Origin: Vibrio agarivorans
GTDB taxonomy: Bacteria > Pseudomonadota > Gammaproteobacteria > Enterobacterales > Vibrionaceae
Reading direction: 5' to 3'
Length of the DNA: 64,000 bases
NCBI RefSeq assembly: GCF_030409635.1
Contig: NZ_JAUFQF010000001.1
Location: forward strand, 1,195,497 to 1,259,496
Each line of letters opens with the position of its first letter. Position 1 is the stretch's first letter. Under the pieces are notes generated by a model, which was not told the origin of the DNA, searched no databases, and was given only the letters and a program-made list of their open reading frames with translations. The position numbers and the translations under genes were made by a program. Shown piece after piece: positions 34,204 through 43,680 of the stretch.

Positions 34204-35697
34204 TTAGCTGTGCTTTTCAGTCAAACTTTGCTTCTTTTTCATACGCAAAGTTGAGTACACAGAGAAAATCGCTAACAACACGAATGCTAACGCTATTGGA
34301 CGCTCATACAAGAAAGACCAGCTACCATCATACATCAACAAAGACTTACGCAAGTTCGTTTCAGCCATTGGGCCTAAGATAATTGCGAGTAAGATTGGTG
34401 ATGACGGGATCTCCATCTTGGTTAAGAAGAATCCAAGTAGACCAAATGAAATCGCAACACCCACATCAAAGATCGAGTTGTTGATCGCATAAGCACCGAC
34501 AACGGATAAGAAGATGATCACCGGGATCATTATCAGTTTCGGCACTTCGATAATGCGGCAGAAGAAGCGAATACCGACAAGGCCAACCACTAACATCAGC
34601 AGGTTTGCTACCAGCATCGAGCTAAAAACACCGTAAACGATATCTGGGTTTTGCGTGAACAGCAGAGGGCCCGGAGTCAGACCTTGGACAATCAATGCAC
34701 CAAGCAGTACTGCTGCCGTTGCATCACCCGGCACACCCAATGTTAATAATGGAACCAAAGAACCACCCGTTACGCCATTGTTACCCGCCTCAGCAGCTGC
34801 CAAGCCTCGCACAGAGCCTTTACCAAACTCATCTGGGTTCTTAGACGAACGTTTCGCTTCGTTGTAACAAACAAACGCGGAGATATCAGCACCCGCCCCC
34901 GGTACAGAACCGATTGCTGTACCCATCGCACCACTTTTTACTGCGGTAGGTAACATCTCTTTGATGTCTGATTTGCTCAGCAATTTATGGTCAAACTTGG
35001 TCGCTTTGACTTGTTTCTCTTTATGCAGTTTCTCTAGTTGGTTCAATGCTTCTGATAGCGCAAACAAACCGATCAATACGGGAATTACGTTGATACCGCT
35101 ATACAGATCCATCACGCCAAAAGTGAAGCGCGGCACACTACTGATTGGGTCTAAACCTACCGTTGCAACTAGCAAACCAATCGTACCCGCTAAAAGACCT
35201 TTTAGAATATTCTTAGAAGAGACACTGGCAATAATAGTTAGACCAAAAAGAGCCAGAGCGAAATATTCCGGCGCATTGAAGCGTAGAGCAAAGGTTGCCA
35301 GCTTTGGCGCAATCGCGATCAATACAATGGTACTGATCAAGCCACCGATGAAAGAAGCTACTGCAGAGATACTCAGCGCACGTGCCGCCTGCCCCTTTGT
35401 CGCCATCGTATGACCATCAAGCACAGTGGCTGCGGACGCGGGAGTGCCCGGGGTTTTTAGTAGAATTGCGGCAATTGAACCACCGTAGATACCACCGATA
35501 TAGACACCAATCAGCATCACAAGCGCAGAGGTTGGCTCCATACCAAAGGTAAACGGCAATAGTATCGCCACCCCCATAGTCGCTGTTAGACCGGGTAATG
35601 CACCTAAAATAATTCCGCCCAAGACACCAAACACCAGTACCGGTAATACAGCCGGGCTCATTGCGGTGCCCAAACCATCAATTAAATACTCAAACAT
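34204..35697 (-). CDS. tctA: Tripartite tricarboxylate transporter, large permease TctA
   Basis: A 497-residue inner-membrane protein with about 11-12 helices and the TctA signatures LPGLTATMGVAILLPFTFGM (early) and GSVPGAGADISAFVCYNEAKR (about 270). The TTT family imports carboxylates using a periplasmic binding protein and an ion gradient. It is the last gene of an operon with the 156-aa gene, tctC and tctB. The operon's TTGTNNNACAA site suggests that the substrate could be an alginate-derived acid. Confidence 0.93.
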   Translation of the reverse strand: MFEYLIDGLGTAMSPAVLPVLVFGVLGGIILGALPGLTATMGVAILLPFTFGMEPTSALVMLIGVYIGGIYGGSIAAILLKTPGTPASAATVLDGHTMATKGQAARALSISAVASFIGGLISTIVLIAIAPKLATFALRFNAPEYFALALFGLTIIASVSSKNILKGLLAGTIGLLVATVGLDPISSVPRFTFGVMDLYSGINVIPVLIGLFALSEALNQLEKLHKEKQVKATKFDHKLLSKSDIKEMLPTAVKSGAMGTAIGSVPGAGADISAFVCYNEAKRSSKNPDEFGKGSVRGLAAAEAGNNGVTGGSLVPLLTLGVPGDATAAVLLGALIVQGLTPGPLLFTQNPDIVYGVFSSMLVANLLMLVVGLVGIRFFCRIIEVPKLIMIPVIIFLSVVGAYAINNSIFDVGVAISFGLLGFFLTKMEIPSSPILLAIILGPMAETNLRKSLLMYDGSWSFLYERPIALAFVLLAIFSVYSTLRMKKKQSLTEKHS

Positions 35698-35706
35698 GAT
35701 AGCCTC

Positions 35707-36150
35707 CTACATCCAGCTTGCTTCAGGTAGAGCGATATAGAACACCTGACCAAACAGGTAATACACAGTGAAAACAAAACCAAGCCCAATAGCGTAATAC
35801 AGTGGCTTTTTCACTTTAAAGAAAATCAGATAAGCGACAAAGGCAATGAGACTGGCATATAGATAGCCAAGAAAGTTAATTGCTACCGCATAAGTAATAA
35901 GATAACCGATACCAAACAGAGACATTTTGGTAATAAGCGGCCCATCCGCTTTATCGATTCCTTTTAATTTCTGTTGAACAAGTAGTGCAATACAAATCAC
36001 AATTTGCATCACCACGATTAACGTTGGGAAAAAACTCGCATCGACACTCGCGTCTTGATACATAGGACTGTCGAACTGAGAAATCAGCCATAACGCGATG
36101 CCGGCAAAGAGAATAACGATAGATGGAAACACGACATTTCGATTGACCAT
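35707..36150 (-). CDS. tctB: Tripartite tricarboxylate transporter, small permease TctB
   Basis: A 147-residue protein with four membrane helices, the normal size and layout for TctB. It is 9 bp upstream of tctA and 76 bp downstream of tctC in the same operon. It is required for the TTT permease complex; its exact function is unclear. Confidence 0.88.
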   Translation of the reverse strand: MVNRNVVFPSIVILFAGIALWLISQFDSPMYQDASVDASFFPTLIVVMQIVICIALLVQQKLKGIDKADGPLITKMSLFGIGYLITYAVAINFLGYLYASLIAFVAYLIFFKVKKPLYYAIGLGFVFTVYYLFGQVFYIALPEASWM

Positions 36151-36226
36151 AGACTTACCTCAAAAACTACAAATGGTACAAAGGGAAAAGCAGTGCGGCA
36201 CCTTTCGGTGCCGCGGTAATCAATAA

Positions 36227-37153
36227 TTATTTAATCAACGTTGCGAGAGATTTCGTGTCTTGCTCAACAAAATCTGTGAACGATTGTGCGTCAAGGTTAT
36301 GAATCGTCATCGCACCTTTTTGCATGAACTCTTTGAATTCAGCAGAAGCCATTGCTTCATCAAATGCGTTGCCTAAAACTTCGATGATCTCATCTGGCGT
36401 ATCTTTCGGTGCGCCGATACCACGCCATGTACCCGTTACCACATCAATGCCTTGCTCTTTCAGCGTCGGAACATCAGGGATGTACTCGATACGCTCTTCA
36501 GACATGACGCCTAGCGCTTTAAGCTGGCCAGAACGCAACTGAGCAATCGCCTCGCCCGGAGTCACCATAGTCACATCAGTGTGCTTGCCCAGTACTGCTG
36601 GGATCGCTTCAGATGCGCCGTTGTATGGGATCGCGTTCATTTTGATGTCTTGGTCTTTTTCAAGAGACATCAAGTAAAAGTTTGGCGCAGCCGTTGATGC
36701 AAACTTCACGCTGCCAGGGTTCTCTTTCGCGTCTTTGATTAAGTCATTAATCGTGTTGTAAGGGCTATCTTTCGATACCAATACCACTGCTGGGTCAAGG
36801 TTAACCAGTCGAATCAGTTTGAAATCGTCTGCTGTGTGACGCATCAAGCCCATTTGTGGCAGCGATGCAATCTCACGTGTCACAACTGTCAAGGTATAAC
36901 CATCTGCACGCTGCTGCGCACCAAAACTCATACCTACTGCACCTGCACCACCAGTGCGGTTAACAATTGAGATGTTCTGCCCCAGCACATCTTTCGCGCT
37001 GTTAGCTAATGTACGGCCAACCGCATCCGTACCACCACCTGCACCAAATGGCACCACTAGGCGAATATTCTTAGTCGGGTAATCTGCAGCGAAGGTTGTT
37101 GCTGAAGCGAGAATGCCTGCGGCAACCATGAGAGATTTTAGTAATTTACTCAT
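36227..37153 (-). CDS. tctC: Tripartite tricarboxylate transporter, periplasmic binding protein TctC
   Basis: A 308-residue secreted protein (signal peptide to about TTFAAD) of the Bug/TctC family: YPTKNIRLVVPFGAGGGTDAVGRT is the classic ligand-loop segment. The Bug fold captures carboxylates via two bound waters. It lies 25 bp downstream of the 156-aa gene and starts the transporter part of the operon. Ligand unknown; the operator suggests a uronate-related acid. Confidence 0.92.
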   Translation of the reverse strand: MSKLLKSLMVAAGILASATTFAADYPTKNIRLVVPFGAGGGTDAVGRTLANSAKDVLGQNISIVNRTGGAGAVGMSFGAQQRADGYTLTVVTREIASLPQMGLMRHTADDFKLIRLVNLDPAVVLVSKDSPYNTINDLIKDAKENPGSVKFASTAAPNFYLMSLEKDQDIKMNAIPYNGASEAIPAVLGKHTDVTMVTPGEAIAQLRSGQLKALGVMSEERIEYIPDVPTLKEQGIDVVTGTWRGIGAPKDTPDEIIEVLGNAFDEAMASAEFKEFMQKGAMTIHNLDAQSFTDFVEQDTKSLATLIK

Positions 37154-37178
37154 AATGTAGACCTTTTGAATTAGATAG

Positions 37179-37649
37179 TTATCGGTATGTTTGTGTAGGG
37201 TTTTCTATTTTTTGTGTTTGGTATTCGTGCATCATCAGCTGCTCGATAGCCAAGGCAATCCAACTACTGATCAACATGTCGTACCATTGTTGAACTCCGC
37301 TGCAAGCAACCACGATGTTGCCGTAAACGAACGAGCCATAAAAAAGCACGTCCTCTTCGCGAAGTGAGCTTGGGTGAATCTGTTGCAGCTGCACATTACT
37401 CGTTGACTCACGCCACGCTTGTGCTGCTTTTTTCTGTGCTAGATGATCAAAAGGAATAGTCCATGAGTCAGGATCACCTAACGAGGTTTGATAGAGAATG
37501 GCGTCTTCAAAAGAAGATTCCCAAGGTTTTAAATGCGGGTTCATCACCACGATATGCAGTTCTTGACGATTGGTGCGCTCGAATAAACGTTCGATAGAAG
37601 GTTTCACAAGCTCCACTGCATCAATGGCGATGGCTTGAATGTCTCTCAT
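37179..37649 (-). CDS. Hypothetical protein, first gene of the TTT operon (156 aa)
   Basis: Not recognised. A soluble 156-residue protein without signal peptide; Trp- and Gln-rich, with central segment VLFYGSFVYGNIVVACSGVQ that may form a beta sheet. It is 25 bp upstream of tctC and directly downstream of a TTGTNNNACAA palindrome, so it is the promoter-proximal gene of the operon. A role linked to the imported compound (enzyme, sensor or chaperone) is plausible but unsupported. Confidence 0.75.
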   Translation of the reverse strand: MRDIQAIAIDAVELVKPSIERLFERTNRQELHIVVMNPHLKPWESSFEDAILYQTSLGDPDSWTIPFDHLAQKKAAQAWRESTSNVQLQQIHPSSLREEDVLFYGSFVYGNIVVACSGVQQWYDMLISSWIALAIEQLMMHEYQTQKIENPTQTYR

Positions 37650-37684
37650 AACGGTTCCTTGTTTGTCGCTACATACTAAACATA

Positions 37685-37695
37685 TTGTACGACAA
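37685..37695. promoter_or_regulatory. TTGTNNNACAA operator, TTT operon promoter
   Basis: TTGTACGACAA, 36 bp before the first gene of the 156aa-tctCBA operon. Between here and the terminator at 37917 (37696-37916) I see nothing else. Confidence 0.65.
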
Positions 37696-37916
37696 GGAAT
37701 CTCTCAATCTCGTAATTGGCAGTTTTCGCTATTGATCACGCTAGAGAATTGAATTGGTCAAAATTCGGGATTTAGATCGATTTATCGCAGGTTTTAGTGA
37801 CTATCTTTCATATTTTGGTGTGTATTTTGAATAAAGGAAACCAAGAGAGATACAGCAGTTTGTGTTATTTAAAAACAACAAACTAGTGAGGAAAAATTAG
37901 GAAATGGGCACAAACT

Positions 37917-37950
37917 AAAAAGCTCCCTATATAAATATAGGGAGCTTTTT
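37917..37950. terminator. Strong bidirectional terminator after kdgM copy 1
   Basis: Sixteen-bp stem AAAAAGCTCCCTATAT / ATATAGGGAGCTTTTT with a 2-nt apex; U-runs on both strands. It ends the kdgM transcript. Confidence 0.92.
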
Positions 37951-37976
37951 ATCGACAGGGAATGTCTATATTAGAC

Positions 37977-38660
37977 TTAGAAGCTGTAAGTGATACCTAC
38001 ACGGCTACGTAGTTGGCGGCTGCTATCTTCGCCTGCTTTTTCACATGCACTGTTACATTGAACGTTACCTAGTTCAATGTATGGACGCCAGCTCCAATCT
38101 TTTTCTTTGTAACCAATTTTGAAGTTGTAATCCCATTCGTGCTCGCCATTGTTCCATTTTTCAGCAAAAAAGTCTTCTGCGTAGTTTGCTTCAAAACCAA
38201 ATTGCCAAGCATTCCAGTTGTAGTCGATGTTACCTGTCACTTTACTACGGTTCAGGTTCTCACCATCGGCAACATTACGTAGCTCATGACGGTAACGGAA
38301 TTTAGTTGTGATACCGTTTTCGAATTTGTATTGAACACGTACTTGAGGTTTATATGTTGTACGACCGTTGCTACCAAATGTCACTGGCATGGCTGTTTGA
38401 ATACGCCATTGCTTGTCAATGTTCCAATTGTAGCCGTATTCAAATTCATTATCTGCGCGCTCAAGTTCGTCAAGCTCACCAGAGTGTTTTGCTTCAACAC
38501 CAAAATAGTGATTACCAACACCAGCACTGATTTTAATTCGACCAGCACGCTCTTCACCGCCATGCTTGTATTCTTCACGAAAATCCAGAGATGCTGCTGA
38601 AACAAGAGTGGTAGCAAGTAGGGATGCCACTGCGATAGAGGCTTTAGATAGTTTGTTCAT
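37977..38660 (-). CDS. kdgM: KdgM-family oligouronide porin (copy 1)
   Basis: About 227 residues from ATG 38660, with AAGG seven bases upstream; the TTG two codons earlier is not needed. A signal peptide (to LVSAAS) is followed by beta strands typical of KdgM 12-strand barrels (TYKPQVRVQYKF, KFRYRHELRN, RQLRSRVGITYSF) ending in F. KdgM porins admit acidic oligosaccharides such as oligogalacturonate or oligoalginate. It is divergent from the PL7 gene with operators between them. An odd CNSACEKAGED insert with two Cys near the C-terminus may form a loop disulfide. Confidence 0.9.
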   Translation of the reverse strand: MNKLSKASIAVASLLATTLVSAASLDFREEYKHGGEERAGRIKISAGVGNHYFGVEAKHSGELDELERADNEFEYGYNWNIDKQWRIQTAMPVTFGSNGRTTYKPQVRVQYKFENGITTKFRYRHELRNVADGENLNRSKVTGNIDYNWNAWQFGFEANYAEDFFAEKWNNGEHEWDYNFKIGYKEKDWSWRPYIELGNVQCNSACEKAGEDSSRQLRSRVGITYSF

Positions 38661-38691
38661 ATTCAAACCTTATATAACGTCCGTTGTGTTA

Positions 38692-38702
38692 ATGTATGAC
38701 AA
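38692..38702. promoter_or_regulatory. TTGTNNNACAA-type operator, kdgM copy 1 promoter
   Basis: Coding-strand reading TTGTCATACAT, 32 bp upstream of the kdgM start; it is part of TTGTCATACATTAACACA, shared with kdgM copy 2. Confidence 0.6.
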
Positions 38703-38731
38703 TTATATTAATGCTGTAGCCCGTTAATATC

Positions 38732-38747
38732 TGTGATAAATATCACT
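38732..38747. promoter_or_regulatory. Probable CRP-binding site
   Basis: TGTGATAAATATCACT matches TGTGA-N6-TCACA except the last base. It lies 70-85 bp upstream of kdgM copy 1, suggesting catabolite control. A weaker TGTGA-N6-TCGTG occurs at 38966-38981 towards the PL7 gene. The rest of 38748-39057 is AT-rich and shows nothing else. Confidence 0.6.
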
Positions 38748-39057
38748 AAAAGTAAGGTTTATATAAGGAGATCTAAATCACATGACGACATAAGTAATTG
38801 TTATATATAATATTTATTATTAATTATGGCAATTTACATTACTTTACTTAGTGTTAGAAGTGTGACATTTGTTGAACTTTTTCTACTTATTCTGGTCACT
38901 CATGTCATTTTGTATTATCAGAAGCGCTAAAGAAAACTCAATAGAAAACCACTATTCATCTTATTTGTGATTTAGATCGTGTATAAATTGCTTTTCTTAG
39001 ACCAAATCCTAGTTTTTTAAGCGACTTATTCTGTAATGTGCATCTTATCTAATCGTA

Positions 39058-39068
39058 TTGTAAGACAA
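39058..39068. promoter_or_regulatory. TTGTNNNACAA operator, PL7 lyase promoter
   Basis: TTGTAAGACAA, 25 bp before the PL7 start codon. Confidence 0.65.
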
Positions 39069-39092
39069 GACATGTAAATATAAGGTCATATA

Positions 39093-40010
39093 ATGAAAGC
39101 TAAATTACTTGCTACTGCTGTTATTACTTCCCTCTCTTTCGGTGCCCATGCTGCGGATAAAATCCCTGCTGACGTATTAGACTTATCTTGCTGGAAGGTG
39201 ACACTTCCGGTGTCACTCACTGGTGGTGATAAACCAACTGAATTTTCTGAACAAGAGATTGTGAATGGTGCAAACCATGATGAGTATTTTTATGTAAACG
39301 AAGCAGGTGATGGGGTTGTATTCCGCTCACCAGTAGCAGGTGTGCGTACATCAGAAAACACTAAGTACATTCGTTCAGAGCTACGTGAGATGATGCGTTG
39401 TGGTGATGAAAGCATCAGTACTCGTGGTGTAAACGGCAACAACTGGGTGTTTAGCAATAATGTATCAGAAGAGTCTCACAAACTTGCTGCTGGAGTTGAT
39501 GGTACGTTAGAAGCGACACTTTCTGTAGATCATGTTACGACAACGGGCGAAATCTGGCAGCAAGGCCGTGTAATTATTGGTCAAATTCATGCTCCAAAAG
39601 ACGAGCCAGTCAAGATCTACTACCGAAAACTTCCGAACCACACCACCGGATCACTTTGGATCTCTCACGAGCCCAACCGTGGTGATGACATCATCTTCCC
39701 GATGATCGGCCCAAGCAAACCAAACTACTGGCGTCAAAGCGCAAAAGATGTTCCTGAGTCATTTGATGATGGTATCGCACTAGGTGAGAAGTTCTCATAC
39801 AAAATTGAGATCGAAGGCGCTGATATGACAGTAACGGTTATGCGTGATGGTAAACCTGACGTGGTTCAAAAAGTCGATATGCAAAACTCAGGTTATGAAG
39901 AAGCGGATCAGTGGATGTATTTCAAGGCGGGTGTCTACAACCAAAACCGTACTGGTGATGCTGACGACTATGTTCAAGCAACTTTCTACAAGCTGGATGT
40001 AAACCACTAA
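39093..40010 (+). CDS. PL7 alginate lyase, secreted
   Basis: A 305-residue single-domain PL7 (alginate lyase 2 superfamily) enzyme with cleavable signal peptide (GAHAADK, cut about residue 20). Catalytic motifs: YIRSELREM (about 91-98), IIGQIHA (about 165), and MYFKAGVYNQN (about 283-293). QIH is the variant often linked to polyguluronate or mixed activity. It has no lipobox, so it is periplasmic or released. It follows a TTGTNNNACAA operator, is divergent from kdgM copy 1, and is ended by a terminator at 40074-40111. Confidence 0.93.
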   Translation: MKAKLLATAVITSLSFGAHAADKIPADVLDLSCWKVTLPVSLTGGDKPTEFSEQEIVNGANHDEYFYVNEAGDGVVFRSPVAGVRTSENTKYIRSELREMMRCGDESISTRGVNGNNWVFSNNVSEESHKLAAGVDGTLEATLSVDHVTTTGEIWQQGRVIIGQIHAPKDEPVKIYYRKLPNHTTGSLWISHEPNRGDDIIFPMIGPSKPNYWRQSAKDVPESFDDGIALGEKFSYKIEIEGADMTVTVMRDGKPDVVQKVDMQNSGYEEADQWMYFKAGVYNQNRTGDADDYVQATFYKLDVNH

Positions 40011-40073
40011 TCACAAATTTGCGCTTTTAAAGCTGTTTGTATCTTTAAAGGCTATTTGTATCTCTAAAAGTAG

Positions 40074-40111
40074 AATGAGGCAGATAACATCCGTTACCTG
40101 CCTCATTTTTT
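40074..40111 (+). terminator. Rho-independent terminator after PL7 gene
   Basis: Ten-bp stem AATGAGGCAG / CTGCCTCATT (inner TAAC/GTTA pairing too), followed by T-rich tail. Confidence 0.88.
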
Positions 40112-40128
40112 ATGCAGTAAATCAATTA

Positions 40129-40259
40129 GTTTCAAATCGAACGGGCTTCCTGTTTGCAATCGCGTTTGTCTTTTTCAGCCCCTTCATCAATTCAGCACTC
40201 TACTCGCGAGTCTTGTCGGTCGTCTGAGCGAATATCTCAAAGAAGAAGTGAAGCAATAG
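40129..40259 (+). pseudogene. Possible remnant of a membrane protein C-terminus
   Basis: One frame reads a hydrophobic segment TGFLFAIAFVFFSPFINSAL; after an apparent shift another frame reads LLASLVGRLSEYLKEEVKQ and stops at 40257. Together they look like a decayed carrier end. No start or family can be named. Confidence 0.2.
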
Positions 40260-40302
40260 GTAGTCAAAGCGCAATTGTTTAGCACGCAAATTACTTAAGA
40301 TA

Positions 40303-40330
40303 CAAAAAAGCTCCCACCGAGGTGAGAGCT
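40303..40330 (-). terminator. Terminator after kdgM copy 2
   Basis: Stem AGCTCCCACC / GGTGAGAGCT (one mismatch), with a run of A on the plus strand giving the minus-strand U-tail; 28 bp after the kdgM stop. Confidence 0.85.
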
Positions 40331-40357
40331 AAAAGAAATATGGACGGTTTCTTTTTA

Positions 40358-41083
40358 TTAGAAGCTGTAAGTTAGACCTACACGGCTACGTAGTTCGCGA
40401 GTTGACTTCTCTGAAGATGTGCTTACGTCACCAAATTCAACGTAAGGTGCCCATTGGCCCATCACATAACGAACAGAAGTATTTAGCTCATAGTTTGTGT
40501 CGTCGTTATCGTAGATATCGTAACCATCGGCTTTGTACCAGTTTGCTTCGAAACCAAAGCGCCATGCATCCATAGCGTAGTTTACGTTACCGGTAATACG
40601 GTGACGACGCTGATTAGATACGTTTTCTGTGCCTAGTTCTGGACCATCTTCGCCCTCTACGATTACTGTTTTAGACGTGTTTTGACGCATGTCATAACGG
40701 TAACGTGCACTCAGGCTTAGGCCGTCAATGCTATCAAATGAGTAAGTCGCACGTACTTGTGGTTTGTATGTAATACCACCTTCACGAGCTTCAATTGGCA
40801 TACCGTAAGTCATTGTCCAGTTGTCGTTTAGCTTATGACGGTAGTTAAGGCCCAGCTCCCAGCCGTTGTTTTTCAAATCTTCCATGAATTTGCCATCTTC
40901 GCCTTTGAACTTAGCTTCGATGTCGACTAAAAAGTTACCGATGCTGTCTCCCAGCTTTACACGAGTAGCGTGCTGATCAGTGTGGCTTTTAAACTCATGA
41001 CGAACGTCAAGTGATGCCGCTGATACCGCTGTCGTTGCTAAAAGAGTTGCCACTGCAACAGATACTTTAGATAGTTTGTTCAT
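40358..41083 (-). CDS. kdgM: KdgM-family oligouronide porin (copy 2)
   Basis: About 241 residues from ATG 41083 (AAGG upstream). The signal peptide MNKLSKVSVAVATLLATTAVSAAS is nearly identical to that of copy 1, followed by KdgM-type strands (ITYKPQVRATYSF, SARYRYDMRQN, LRSRVGLTYSF). It is a clear paralogue of 37977-38660 and shares the promoter block TTGTCATACATTAACACA. Two porins with diverged loops may accept oligomers of different length or composition. Confidence 0.9.
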   Translation of the reverse strand: MNKLSKVSVAVATLLATTAVSAASLDVRHEFKSHTDQHATRVKLGDSIGNFLVDIEAKFKGEDGKFMEDLKNNGWELGLNYRHKLNDNWTMTYGMPIEAREGGITYKPQVRATYSFDSIDGLSLSARYRYDMRQNTSKTVIVEGEDGPELGTENVSNQRRHRITGNVNYAMDAWRFGFEANWYKADGYDIYDNDDTNYELNTSVRYVMGQWAPYVEFGDVSTSSEKSTRELRSRVGLTYSF

Positions 41084-41115
41084 GTTCAAACCTTAGGTGA
41101 TACTTGTATGTGTTA

Positions 41116-41126
41116 ATGTATGACAA
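41116..41126. promoter_or_regulatory. TTGTNNNACAA-type operator, kdgM copy 2 promoter
   Basis: Coding-strand TTGTCATACAT, 33 bp upstream of the kdgM copy 2 start, same spacing as in copy 1. Confidence 0.6.
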
Positions 41127-41590
41127 ATAGTTTAATGAAATATCGGTTTAGAACTGTGATGGAGCTCAATATAAATTACGTGCTACTGGATAAAGAAGAT
41201 GATATTCACTCTCATTTAAAAATTAAACTACTGATAAAAATCAAATTTATCTTGGAAAATTTGCCCATGAGCAACTTTCACTTAAGTCAGATTTGTGAGC
41301 TATCACAAAATTAACAATGGAACTTAGGTCTGTTTTTAATACTTAGATATTATTTATTAACATACAGCAAAACTAAGACGATCAAACCAGCAATAAACCA
41401 CGCAACATCCGTGTCACAAGGCTTGTGGGGATTTTTTAGTAAATCAAATAAAGTTGATGGCTGTAACCTGCAGCCAGGGGCGAGTGAGCTCTATTTGCGG
41501 GGGAATTTTTAGGCTTTCCTTGAACCAGCAAGTGGCAGGATCCAAGAAAAGCCTTTTGGTATGGTCACTACGATAGGTTGAGTTCAATGG
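41127..41590. other. Intergenic region upstream of kdgM copy 2 and after the chemoreceptor
   Basis: No convincing gene; a 64-codon plus-strand ORF at 41120-41314 is low-complexity and rejected. It contains a palindrome TTGTGA-GCTA-TCACAA (41293-41308; spacer 4, not a standard CRP site) and a hairpin GGCTTTCCTTG / CAAGAAAAGCC (41512-41553) followed by TTTT on the plus strand. Confidence 0.5.
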
Positions 41591-43495
41591 CTAGATGCTG
41601 AACTGGCCTATCTGCTCGTTAACGCTTCTGTTCAGTTTTAACACCTCTTCAGACTCATCAACTTGCTGCTCACTTTTCGCATTCAACTCAATCACGAGAT
41701 CGTTGATCTTATGGATATTGACATTGATACTTTGAATCACTGTGTTTTGTTCTGCCGCCGAATTAGAAATCTCTCCATTGAATTGACTGATCGTTTCAAT
41801 TTGAGTGTCGAGTGTTGACAGCATACCGACTGCTCGGTCAACTTCGTCTCTGGTACTTGCACAATACGTTTTGGTCTTGTCAATCGACTGAACCAACCCA
41901 CCAGACTGCTCCATTAACTTGGCCAATGCCGATTCTATTTCTGCAGTGCTAACCTGAGTTCGACTTGCCAGTGCCCTCACCTCATCAGCAACCACGGCAA
42001 ACCCTCGGCCATGCTCCCCTGCTCTTGCCGCTTCAATCGAAGCATTAAGTGCTAACAAATTGGTTTGCTCTGCAATACTCCCGATCACTGTCACTATCGA
42101 CTGAATGGCATTTGTTTCATTCGCCATCTCATTGATATTGTCGAATGTCACCTGAACTTGATTTTCTAATTCGATGATGTTTTCTTGCGCGAGTTCATGC
42201 ACGTGTTTGGCTTGATCACTCAGTTGTTGAGCAGATTGCGCAGCTCCGGCGGCCGAATCTGTATGCTTCTCTACCACGATAGACGACTGAGATAGCTCAT
42301 CGATAGCTGTCACGATCTGAGTCGTTTCACTGGTGTGGATATTTAATACTCGATTGGTGTCTTTACAACTGCTCTCGATACTTTGTGTTTTGCTATCAAG
42401 CGAACGTGAGGACTGGTTCACTTGACGCAGCATCTGTTGCAGACCATCGATGAACTGGTTTATTCCGTTGGCAATATCTGCCAAGTCATCTTTTCCTTTC
42501 ACCTCTAAACGCTGAGTTAAATCACCACTGCCCGCCGATAATCCATTAATCAAAATCTTAAGAGATTTGATTGGCTGATAGATACGGTCGAGGATAAACG
42601 CTACCGCTAGCGATGCTAGTATTAACGCTGTCATGATCATCAGCAGAGCATTTTGATTCGCTTTGTCGAGTTCAGATAGCGCCAAAACCTCATCTACCAC
42701 GACAATCATCTGCCAAGTTGCCTGGCTCCCTAACAACACGGGCATTGAGGTCACAAGTGAATCATGGCCATCGACTGTTTGATGCAAAAACTCACCAGAT
42801 TGCAGGACACCCATTTGAAGAGATGAATCCGCTAACTGTGACTGAGGCTGAATACTCTCTATGGTCGAGGCTATCACCACGCCGCGATCATCTGCCACTA
42901 CTGCTCTAGCATTGCTAATCGTCTCAAGGTCCAAAAGCTTTTCATGGACATCAGAAAATCGAATATCCGCCATGATCACGCCATCAGCAAAGGAGTACAT
43001 AACACCAATCATTGGAGTTTGATCACTTTTAGTAAAGAAGACATCACTGAGTGAAAGGCCACGCGTTTGTCTCGCGTCTTGGTACCAAGGTCGCGTCCTT
43101 GGGTCGTATTTACTTTTTATTCCGACGCCATTCGGGAAAGACTCCGAAGGCCTTGAGGTAAATGAGTTGCCATCATCAAAACCGAAGACAACCTTATCTA
43201 TACCACCAAACTCAGAGGCTAAGAGTGCTAACTTTTCCGTTGCAATCGTGTCTTTGGGGCTGGACACATAATGGTCTGCGAGAGCATTAACGGTTTCAAT
43301 CGTTCTCTGTACAGTTTGTTCAAGCTCTTTCACTTCATTACTAAGCGAGTGATTGATTTCACCGAGAATACGATGATTGACCTGGTGGCTTAACTGGCTT
43401 TGAGACAGCATACCAACAACAAGTAAAGACAAAGCGGTTGTTACCATCGCGGCAACAATAATTTTGGATTTAAATCCCAGCCTTAAGATTTCCAT
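41591..43495 (-). CDS. Methyl-accepting chemotaxis protein (dCache-type sensor)
   Basis: A 634-residue chemoreceptor: N-terminal membrane helix (about 12-30), periplasmic double-Cache domain (about 35-275, with [20 protein letters not shown]), second membrane helix (about 280-300), HAMP (about 303-355) and a cytoplasmic signalling domain whose hairpin tip reads [20 protein letters not shown] (about 470-490). Its position among alginate genes suggests sensing of alginate oligomers or a product, which is inference. No TTGTNNNACAA site is seen within 60 bp of its start. Confidence 0.93.
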   Translation of the reverse strand: MEILRLGFKSKIIVAAMVTTALSLLVVGMLSQSQLSHQVNHRILGEINHSLSNEVKELEQTVQRTIETVNALADHYVSSPKDTIATEKLALLASEFGGIDKVVFGFDDGNSFTSRPSESFPNGVGIKSKYDPRTRPWYQDARQTRGLSLSDVFFTKSDQTPMIGVMYSFADGVIMADIRFSDVHEKLLDLETISNARAVVADDRGVVIASTIESIQPQSQLADSSLQMGVLQSGEFLHQTVDGHDSLVTSMPVLLGSQATWQMIVVVDEVLALSELDKANQNALLMIMTALILASLAVAFILDRIYQPIKSLKILINGLSAGSGDLTQRLEVKGKDDLADIANGINQFIDGLQQMLRQVNQSSRSLDSKTQSIESSCKDTNRVLNIHTSETTQIVTAIDELSQSSIVVEKHTDSAAGAAQSAQQLSDQAKHVHELAQENIIELENQVQVTFDNINEMANETNAIQSIVTVIGSIAEQTNLLALNASIEAARAGEHGRGFAVVADEVRALASRTQVSTAEIESALAKLMEQSGGLVQSIDKTKTYCASTRDEVDRAVGMLSTLDTQIETISQFNGEISNSAAEQNTVIQSINVNIHKINDLVIELNAKSEQQVDESEEVLKLNRSVNEQIGQFSI

Positions 43496-43680
43496 TTCGG
43501 CTAGAACTCCTATTCTAATTTTTAGTGAAAGCCTCGATAAGAGACTAGTGATAGTGAACTATGAGCATGTCAGACGATGCCGGTCGACATTAAGTTAAGC
43601 TGCGCTCATCGCATCACTTGCTTGTGCTGTGAGTAAAACTTCGATTGTGTTTTATCATTCGCTCTTGTTCCTGAACTTGC

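Noticed and set aside
34961..35413. 150-codon ORF antisense to tctA
   Set aside because: Same reason: long antisense frame inside a clear membrane protein gene.
41293..41308. TTGTGA-GCTA-TCACAA as a CRP site
   Set aside because: Spacer is 4 instead of 6 bases, which does not fit CRP geometry; kept only as a palindrome.
41120..41314. 64-codon ORF upstream of kdgM copy 2
   Set aside because: No ribosome-binding site, Lys/Ile/Leu-rich AT-driven composition; its start overlaps the operator.
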